64,000 nucleotides of DNA from the NCBI GenBank assembly GCA_026168455.1, contig CM047431.1:59788910-59852909 (forward strand). The letters run 5' to 3'. The translations under genes were made by a program, and so were the position numbers. Of this stretch, positions 55,451-64,000 are shown in pieces. The stretch comes from Theocolax elegans (Eukaryota > Arthropoda > Insecta > Hymenoptera > Cerocephalidae). The stretch's first letter is position 1. Each line of letters opens with the position of its first letter. The notes under the pieces were generated by a model. It did no database searches. It saw only the letters and a list, made by a program, of their open reading frames with translations, and was not told the DNA's origin.

Positions 55451-55778
55451 CTCTGTCCACATAGTTTTGTATTAGTTTTAAGAATCTTATTATTTAGTTA
55501 CGTTTTTAAGATATTTTATTCCAGACCTATGTGCAGGTACAATGTATTGTACCTCTATAAGATGTTTTGCTATGTCAGACATAATATTTAGATATTTAGG
55601 AACATAATGTATTTCTGGTTCAAAAGGTTCTAGACACAATCTAGAAAAAGAGCAGATATTAATTTATAGACAAATATAACAATCTTAGTTTGATAATTAG
55701 TAAAATCATTTTACTTATTATTTTAATTGCTTATACATATATATACATATATATTCAGAATAGTATATTATGACACTG

Positions 55779-55870
55779 TTGTGGGAGATGGTTTTCTACC
55801 TTTCTCGAGGTTGTTCGCACGAGCGTAGCGAGTGAGAACATCGAGAAAAGTAAAAAAACATCTTCCACAA
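55779..55870. repeat. Hairpin with arms of about 42 bp
   Basis: TTGTGGGAGATGGTTTTCTACC ... is mirrored by ... GTAAAAAAACATCTTCCACAA, with centre GAGCGTAGC near 55821. Confidence 0.75.
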
Positions 55871-55884
55871 TAGTTTCATACGAT

Positions 55885-55952
55885 ATTTTATAACATTAGA
55901 ACCTCAAAATCTGAAATGAAAGTGGGATTTTGAGGTTAAAATGTTATAAAAT
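55885..55952. repeat. Hairpin with arms of about 27 bp
   Basis: ATTTTATAACATTAGAACC and its inverse GGTTAAAATGTTATAAAAT enclose a 14-nt loop. It lies 14 bp after the previous hairpin; the two may be parts of one inverted-repeat element. Confidence 0.75.
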
Positions 55953-58900
55953 AGATTATTGGTATAGTTCGTTATATACATGTACTGTTACTGCATGTCA
56001 GTATGAAATACTCCGAACCGAACTTTTTACAGCGTGTACCGACATAGACTTCCGTAAAAATGATATTATGAGGCCTATATACACTATTTTTCTAGCGTGT
56101 AGAGAGGTATTTAACTACAGGAAAAATTACCAACAAGATTGCGATGTACTTTTAACGATGTCGCGAATTGTTAACACATCAACATGTTATCCTTTGTTAA
56201 AATATTACACATAAAATTCTATGAATTTCTTGATTCTTTCGAACGAAAGTCTAATTTTATACTATAGACAAGACTTTATTAAACTTTTCGATTACCATTA
56301 TGGTTGGTGGATATTCAATTATTTATGCTTGAACTCCAACCTTGTACAACGCTAAACGAATTTTAAATTTGATAGATCGATTCGTTCGAGTGATACACAT
56401 AAGTATTACAGAATAATTAATTATTTATTATTTATATATATATATATACGTAGATTATTACAGGTAGACGTCTGCATCAGCAATTCATATTCTTAAGGAG
56501 TTTAAGATGAAGATAGTATCGGCTCATCGTAGCAAAGACAATCTCGAGCTACCGTCAAAGTTCGAAAACAATATTAGAGTAATACACTGTAGGTGTATAT
56601 ACGTGTATATAGAAGGAGGCAGAAAGAGAGGGAGTTGGGAGGGTGGTATAGCAGGGAACCGATGTGTGCGAAATACAGGTAGAGAGAGGGTCGAGTGGCC
56701 AGGAGCGTCGTCGCGGGATGACACTGATTTAGACGCTATAAGTCAAGCCCGACATGCAATTACCTCCCTCCGAACCTCGCCTACCCGTTTTCCGCCCCTC
56801 TGGCGCTTGACTCCTCTCAACTTGTATATATATATATATGTATACTGCACCTATACCAGAGCTACTGCAGGGCAAGTCTTTTAAAGGGACAAAACGCCAT
56901 TGCATCTTCTTTACCCTTTCTCTCTATCCTCGCTCTATCGCTTCTATTTTATTCTTCATTTTGAATCCAACTTTTATTTATTACTTTACCTGATCAAACC
57001 TATTTCGTCTTCATAAGGAATATTTGTTTATTATATATATATATATGGCTAATTAATATTACTTCGGTCGGGTTTACGAATATTGGACAAAGTATATTGA
57101 TACCGGGAAATGCAACGTTCGATGGAACTAGGGAAACGTCGTGCAGTTTCATCGAGCCCTTGAGCACAACTTTAATCGAAAGCTTTCGAACAGACGGTAT
57201 ACCGCCGATTAGAAATATCGTCTAATCTAAACTGAATATGCCCATCGAATTATTACATGGGTGCAATACGTATATTCGTGTATATATTTATATACGTGTA
57301 AACTCCCGTTAAACTTTGCGTTCTCAAATGTTGACGATAAACAAAGAAGAAGGAGCAGAAGAAAGAGGAGAAAAAGTCAATTACGCAAAGTATCCTATTG
57401 AAATCTTTAGTCAGATGGAAAATCAGCGCTCCGCGTAATGTTTATCGTCGTCTCGAGCCCGTCGTGACTGGTACGTTGAGCATCAGGCTAACCCAAATCC
57501 CGGGATCCGCGGAAAATGTACAGACAGATATATCTAAAGGTGAAAGGGTTTGGGAGGGATGGGGACGAAAAAAGAGGAAAAAAAACGGTAAGGGAAGGAA
57601 GGTGAAAGGTGCGTGGGATCCATCGAAGAATCCTCGAGCGAATCCTATAGCCGAGGGAGTTGGGTATGTATAGTCCGGGACGAGTTGGAATTGAATTTCC
57701 ATCCTGACCGAGATGAAGGATCCTCTGTATGTGCCTGTGCATGCACCTCGATCGTTCCACCAATACGAAATATAGGAGGGGGGATATGTGGCCAATGCGA
57801 CACCCGTTCGCTCAATCATCAACTTTGATCGTGTATATATATTTTATTCTTGTACCCGATCGTACTTATACCTATAGACAAGTTCCACTTTTGAATAATA
57901 CGGTACATATGTATACTGTAATTGATTTTTTTTTTTTGCATTTTACTCCTTGTACACAGAGAAACAAAAAGTAATATATATTGTATCCAAATATATAAGT
58001 ATATATATGGTGAAATATTGCGAGGTTACGGAATTTTTGTCAAGTGTTGTAATAAACATTGAGAATCAGATTGACGATTTTCAGTCGACGACGCTTCGCG
58101 CAGATGTATTCTTTCAACATTTTTACAATCCTGCGCTACAATTTTTATCTATGACGAATTTCTTCTCCGCGTACAATTTTGATCATACGATCAAGAGAAT
58201 TTTGTATCGATAAATATCGACAAAATTTCTACTTGTAATTACACTTACTAATAGTTTACATATAAATATTTGTACTCTCAGGAAATGATCTCTCTGAACT
58301 TGATATACAATCCCGAATATTGAAATTTAACTGAGATAAAGTTCCAGGTAAAGAGACGCGGCACTTAATCAACGCATATAACAATTCTGGATCTCGAAAA
58401 GGGAACATTATTACCTACGTTAAACTAAAAAAAACGAACGTCAAATAAAGCTGAATAAGGAAGATAGCTAAAGAACCTGATGATCGCAGTTAAAAGTGTA
58501 ATTTAAATTTTTTCGAAAAAGTCAAGGACCTGAACGACGTAGCGAGATATATAGTTTTATTTATATTTATCCTTTTTGTTTTCTCCGTCACTCGAGCGGT
58601 GTCGCGTCGGGGGTTTTTTTTTTATTTAATCTCGACGCGCTCGCGCGCCCAGCACATTAATCTTCCGTCGTATATCTATATAAACGGCTGGTTTGCTTTT
58701 CCCTCTTTCTTTTCCTACGTCGGGTTCGCGTTCACGCTTCTTTGTACAATTTTTCACTAGGTATATATATATATGTACTCGCGATGCGTCGCGTCGAACC
58801 TCCACCAACCTATTAGCAACTCTTGACCGCACCTCCTCTTCCCTATACCTACACCGTTCAAACTTTCCTCTTCTTTTTCTTCTTCTTCTTCTTCCGTAGC

Positions 58901-60193
58901 TGCAGGCTCATCACCTTTCTTCTTCTTTTATTGTTTACTCGTTATTTTCTCGTATTTTATTCAAATATTATACGCGATACGAATATATAGATCTGCATAC
59001 GATCTCGATGACACTGCAGTTTCTAATTGTAAGTTTATCATAGTTCAGTGATAATTGAGTTCTAAATGATCAGTTAGATATTTAATTTATTTTTTAGTAG
59101 AATTCAAAACAATTTTTCTATGTGCGTACTGTATGTAAACATTCTTGGTTTGAAATCGCTTGAAGAAATCGTCTGATTCCTATATTGAAATAAATAAATA
59201 AATAAAATATATTGAAATAACTTGAAAAATTCAACTGGAAAAGAAAAGGAAACTCCGCATATCATACTGAACGAAGAGTACAATACTTCTTCTCAAGTAA
59301 AAAATTAAACTTTCGTTCGGAATGTATAAATTTAATAAATTAATAAATTTAATACGATAAATTCATACGTAATGTTATACGTATTATACGCGGAACTGAA
59401 CGATTAAATACAAAGCAAAATGAAAAGTCAGTTGTTTTTGTATTTCGTTCACTATATTACGTATTCCATCGTTATTAAATTATTTTACATTACTAATATT
59501 ACCGGGTAGCGAGATATACTATATATATATATATATATATATACACACAACCCTATACATAGCCCTCCCGCCGTTATAATAACCTTAGTACTTTGATAGC
59601 TCAATTTCCATCTATTCACGCCATAATCTACCTTACACCAAATGATCATTCATCTTCTTAAAATTTTGCATATCACGATAATATAGACGCCGAGAAATAT
59701 AATGTTGAACAACAAATCGATCGAGTGTAAAAGTAATCGAGATTGCAAAGGTAATAAATTAACTAAAATAATAGTTAAACGTGTTTCGGTGTGGAAAATC
59801 GATAAGTGACCGATCCCCGGGCTCGTTCATCCCCGAGTATTTCATAGTCGGATGTGCCAGGTGGGTGCCGATAAGAATCCTGGTGTACGTGTATATATAT
59901 ATATATATATATATATATCACAACGCATCTCTCCAGAAGAATTGGAAGAAACAAAAGTATAAGGAAAAGCAGCGAGAGAAATACCTGTGGATGGATAGTG
60001 GTAGGTATAGGATGATGCTTTTGACCGAGGGAGAGAAAACGACACTACGGGGCTACATACGTAAAGTAAAGGCTTTGACCGGGGTTCCGTATGTAAATAC
60101 ACTTTGTGGCGATCTCTGTGCACAGCGTATGTATATCCTTATACAGACGACCCTTTTACATTCTCCCTCTGCGTTACGATACCTCCACCATAC

Positions 60194-60233
<40 letters not shown>

Positions 60234-60359
60234 GTAGTAGCAATACGTCTTCTTAGGAATACTACATTTTTCAATTCATTTGAAATCTACAAAAACGTTT
60301 GTATTTCTTTCTAGTCAGCTTTCTCCTCGCCTTTACAATCTTATTATATTTATTTCGCT

Positions 60360-60390
<31 letters not shown>
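55953..60390. other. Noncoding stretch with GC-richer islands, no gene seen
   Basis: Islands at about 56500-56880, 57330-57830, 58560-58900 and 59780-60300 contrast with AT-rich surroundings and may be regulatory or exonic parts of a host gene, but no protein motif or credible splice pair was found. Simple repeats: (TA)n near 59519 and 59892, (TC)n at 60198-60229. Open frames overlap on both strands. Confidence 0.4.
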
Positions 60391-62099
60391 GGGTGTCCGT
60401 TATTTCCCAAATTAAAAATTTTAAAAGTGCCCATTAAATTTCGAAAATATATGCCAAAATAGTTAGAAAAACGTTTGACAGCCCTCTGTAGACCCGAAAA
60501 TCGCGTGCCGCTGAGCACATGAATTTTTTAAATTTTATTATTTTTTCTTCTTTTTAGTAACACTAACAACACCCTCTAGAAGTTAAAAAATGTTTTAAAA
60601 TTATCATTTAACACGAATATTATTTGATGTTTAATAAAACATATCTTTAGAAAAAATGTAATACAAAATTTATTAAATTAGAAAATAAAGATAATTTTGT
60701 CAATTTTCGATTAATATTACTCACAATCTTATGTTCCAAGTATTCAAAAAGTTTTTCTTCATAATAAGATAATTCTCTTCAATCAGATTGAATTTTTCAT
60801 CAACTGGCATAAAAAATTTTGGATGGTATCGATTAAAAATATAAGAAACTAGCTTTTTCTGATTTTCTTTGAATTATCTAAAAACATTTTCTTCCAAAAA
60901 TATGCTTAGTTCAACATTAGATTAATTTATAAGTAAACAAAATTTTACTATAAATTACATTTTCGATTATCATCTTTTCTCAAAAGCTGATCCATGAAAG
61001 ATTTTGAAATTTTTACAGTATAATGCTATCATCATTTTCGTTTGCTGCAATTTTTTCAACATATTCGATCGATTATTTTCAGAAATACGAGCAATTAAAT
61101 ATTTTGCACAAAAATATATAATACTTAATAACTTGGATAGTATTAGATATTTTGAGCCGAAAACTACCAAAAAGACTATTATTTAACAAAATTTCAAGTG
61201 GATTAAGTGCTTTTTATTCCCGAAAACGTTCGACACAGAAAACCGTTTTTTCCACTTTTTTATTTTTTAAATGCAAACTATTCGATATAATTACTTAAAA
61301 TTTTTACAGTTTATGATCACTTATAGGTTCCTTCATCGTAAATTTTTTCAGCACATTTGACGAACTAATTTTCGTAAATATAAAAGGTTTTGAAAAAAAT
61401 TTTTTTTTTCAATAACAAAAAAACTAATAAAGATAATTTGTCAATTCAAAATCGAGCTGATAGATTTTTTATTATCTACAAATTACATTTGGTCCAATTA
61501 AAAAAAACAATAAAATCATCAAAAATTTTGAAAAATTAAATTTTCAAAAATCGAAAATTGTCATTAGAACAAAAACTATTTGGGGAATAGATAACCAAAT
61601 TCTTTTCCCGAATTTGGAAAATGAAAAGTAAACTACACACGCAAGCTGAGCGATATCGGTCGAGTAGTTTCTAAAATACGGCGGTATACATACATACACA
61701 CATACACACACATACACACACACATCCATACAGACATTTTGTAAAAATACGTGAATTTGACTCCTGATATGTTAAAACAAATTTCTAACATGTTTTTAGC
61801 GAGTCGAAAAATTTTACTATCACAAAGCTTCCTCTATGAGGAAGCAATATGTAAAACTGTTCTGGATATTTCCAAATTTTATTCACTATTAAAGTGTCTT
61901 AACGCACTACACAATAGTCATCTCTATAATTAAACCAATGTTGGAAAATTGTCAAGATTTAAAAAATTCATGTGCTCAGCGGCACGCCATTTTTGGGTTT
62001 ACAGAGGGCTGTCAAACGTTTTTCTAACTATTTTGGCATATATTTTCGAAATTTAATGGGCACTTTTACAATTTTATAATTTGGGAAATAACGGACACC

Positions 62100-62100
<1 letters not shown>
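60391..62100. mobile_element. TA-flanked inverted-repeat element, 1,710 bp, non-autonomous
   Basis: The ends are inverted repeats of about 146 bp beginning GGGTGTCCGTTATTTCCC, with TA directly outside both, the target preference of Tc1/mariner-type transposons. They lie in (TA)n microsatellite on both sides, so the duplication cannot be proven. The interior is AT-rich with a CACACATAC microsatellite (about 61687-61732) and no transposase. Confidence 0.75.

Positions 62101-62150
<50 letters not shown>
62101..62150. repeat. (TA)n microsatellite
   Basis: TATATA tract of about 45 bp directly outside the 1.7-kb element. Confidence 0.9.
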
Positions 62151-62153
<3 letters not shown>

Positions 62154-62402
62154 ATTACATGATTACCTTTTTAATCAATCGGATTTATATATATTGAATA
62201 CAACTTTTTCTTCTTTACACGATTTTTGAATGTGTTCATTGATTTATCATTTTATTCCGTATGCGTGCTTGTCCTACGTGCGATACTTCTATCCTATATA
62301 TACGTAAGTGTAATATTTGACGTATCTTTAACATTTCAATTCCCGCGATAATATTGGGAGTTGTATCAGTTTGTTTACTTGACAGAAACTAAGAATGTCA
62401 TA

Positions 62403-62545
62403 ATATTGCTTCCTCATAGAGGAAGCTTTGTAATAATAAAATCTTTCGACTCGCTAAAAACATGTTATAAGTATGCTTTGACTTGTCAAGAGTCAAAATC
62501 ACGTGTTTTCAGAAAATGTCTGTATGGATGTGTGTGTGTGTGCTG
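62403..62545 (-). repeat. Inverted second copy of the interior of the 1.7-kb element
   Basis: ATATTGCTTCCTCATAGAGG ... TTTCGACTCGCTAAAAACATG ... TGTCTGTATGGATGTGTGTG matches the minus strand of about 61865-61720. It is a fragment of the same family in opposite orientation, 300 bp away. Confidence 0.75.
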
Positions 62546-64000
62546 AAAATAAAACTATACAAATAGAATTATGTTATTTTATAAATAAGTAAGAAATTAC
62601 AGCGTGTAATATACTGTTTCTAAAACGCTACAAACTGAATAAAACAAGATAAAAAATTTGAATCGTTCAAATTAATTTGATTTTTCTAAAATATTTTACT
62701 GACCATTTAATAAATATAACATATATTATTTTATTTAACATATTTATTTTATTTCAACAATTGAACATTTTATACAAATTATTAATCCTTTGCTGTTTGT
62801 GGGATTGATTTCCGCACACAAAAATATTATTTTTTTATTTGAAATTGTTACGTATGATCTCTCATAAGATGAGGAACGTAACGATAGTTACCGTGGAACA
62901 GATGTGGGTGCGGGAATATCGTTTGCTGCCGTTTGACGGGCAAGCGCTATTGAGTAAATTGGGGGTATACCTTGATACTAATTATTTATTGTCCCAAATT
63001 GGAGAGAACCGCCGTTGTTACGGATTAAAATAGTATTAGGTTTATTAAATTAGCTAGAAAGAATTCTTTGCGTTCAATAAAATAAAAATGTATCAGTTTT
63101 AAACGTTTAAGTGTTAGATTTATAGTTCACAGTAAGAAAGTAATAATTTTAGTTAAAATATACAAATGCGGAGAGTTTAATACTTAGAATTATTTAGAGT
63201 ATAGAGTTTTATATACAAACGTTCAATGTATACGTCGATAATAATGCAGCGTTTCTTTATCGTATAAGTTACTTTAATCATTGCGTCATTACATTATATA
63301 AAAGAAAGAATATTAGTTTTGTAAAGATTATATTTATAAACGTTATAAATAATTGTACTATCAGCGATTATTAATTAGTTTATATAAAAATTGTGAAAAA
63401 GGGATTGGAATCGAATATTGTAAAGAATTTACTTAAGATCACCGTTTAATAATTTAAATTAATAAAATTCAAGCCTTAACGAAGTGATGTATGGAATACG
63501 GTGCTGTGCCCGGAAAACCGGAAAATATTCTTATAATGAAGAAATCTATGAGCTTGAAAGGCCGTGCTGTGTCGGGAGAACTTTGTTCTCGAAATCTGGT
63601 TCAAGCGAGTATTTTTCACTCATAGAATATTTTGTCAGTTTTCAAAAGCTGAAATCGATGGCAATAAATGCTGTCGCGAGACTTGACCGGAAATTATTCC
63701 GAAGTCAGTTTCATAAATATCCATCAAAATAGATGGGGAAGCGCAAAGGCTTCATTACGCAGAGCTACGTGTAGGCTTGAACGAGCCGCGAGAAAAGTAT
63801 CGTATGTCGCGAAAGAAAATTAGGCAGAGAGGGGGTATTAGAGAAGTCAAGTTCAAAGGCTCTTACAGTTTTCTTTAGTCTCATTCGTTCATTCGATTCC
63901 AACCGCTTTGGTAGGTCCTTCGTTATACTTGTACTTTTTCGATAATAGAAGCATTAAATTCAGTCTAATTAAAATTTGTTGAATTCATTAATAATCCCAG
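62546..64000. other. Noncoding or unrecognised, right end of window
   Basis: Short frames exist at 62854-63033 (59 codons) and 63487-63732 (81 codons, Cys-containing, in a GC-richer stretch), but neither shows a family, splice site or start context I would defend. The remainder is AT-rich. Confidence 0.35.

Overview
Organism and nature of the window. This is AT-rich eukaryotic DNA from an arthropod, most likely an insect and plausibly a hymenopteran. The reasons are the AT-rich background with GA, TA and CA microsatellites, very short introns of 66-91 nt, and the mix of errantivirus-like LTR elements, a Polinton/Maverick, a Transib-like element, LINE and SINE fragments. The species call is inference. 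I could not recognise any conserved cellular protein-coding gene with confidence; nearly all recognisable coding sequence belongs to mobile elements and most of it is broken. Layout: 1-10 kb is host-like noncoding DNA holding a 2,346-bp direct duplication (2400-4745 and 5111-7456) whose junctions are G-rich, (GA)n minisatellites. At 11.2-25.6 kb a Ty3/gypsy, errantivirus-like element (Gag tail, protease, reverse transcriptase) is split by an 11.4-kb Polinton/Maverick-like element (11846-23256). The Polinton has 83-bp inverted terminal repeats and an exact 6-bp target duplication, and encodes a protein-primed family B DNA polymerase plus two small proteins. Its right half is filled with fold-back repeats, and no integrase, packaging ATPase or capsid gene is visible. 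At 25.6-33.5 kb lie unidentified short ORFs, two arrays of a 24-bp minisatellite, a decayed LINE endonuclease, a 1,781-bp tandem duplication, tRNA-like units and SINEs. At 33551-35480 there is a 1.93-kb fold-back element with CACAGTG ends and a CGTCG target duplication; the uninserted sequence is present at 31.66 kb, which points to a Transib-type insertion. The most interesting part is 35.5-54.3 kb: remnants of at least three errantivirus-like elements. They carry a leader with a conserved splice donor and hairpin, an F-protein-like env gene with fusion-peptide region and membrane anchor, and LTRs holding a palindromic TGACGTCA site. Two of them are associated with small intron-containing SIAH/SINA-like RING-finger genes. 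In the better-ordered copy (35.7-38.5 kb) the RING gene lies antisense between leader and env; in the other (45.3-50.1 kb) an antisense exon 1 sits at the same place and two sense copies flank the env and LTR. At 50.5-64 kb there is one LTR of a different family, several inverted-repeat elements, a LINE 3' fragment, hairpins, and a 1.7-kb TA-flanked inverted-repeat element (60391-62100). How the parts work together: as a nest of successive insertions, Polinton into errantivirus, Transib-like element into a tRNA-like repeat, SINE into duplicated spacer, rather than as a pathway. The candidate new system is a non-autonomous retrovirus-like family carrying a miniature SIAH-type ubiquitin ligase gene on the antisense strand.
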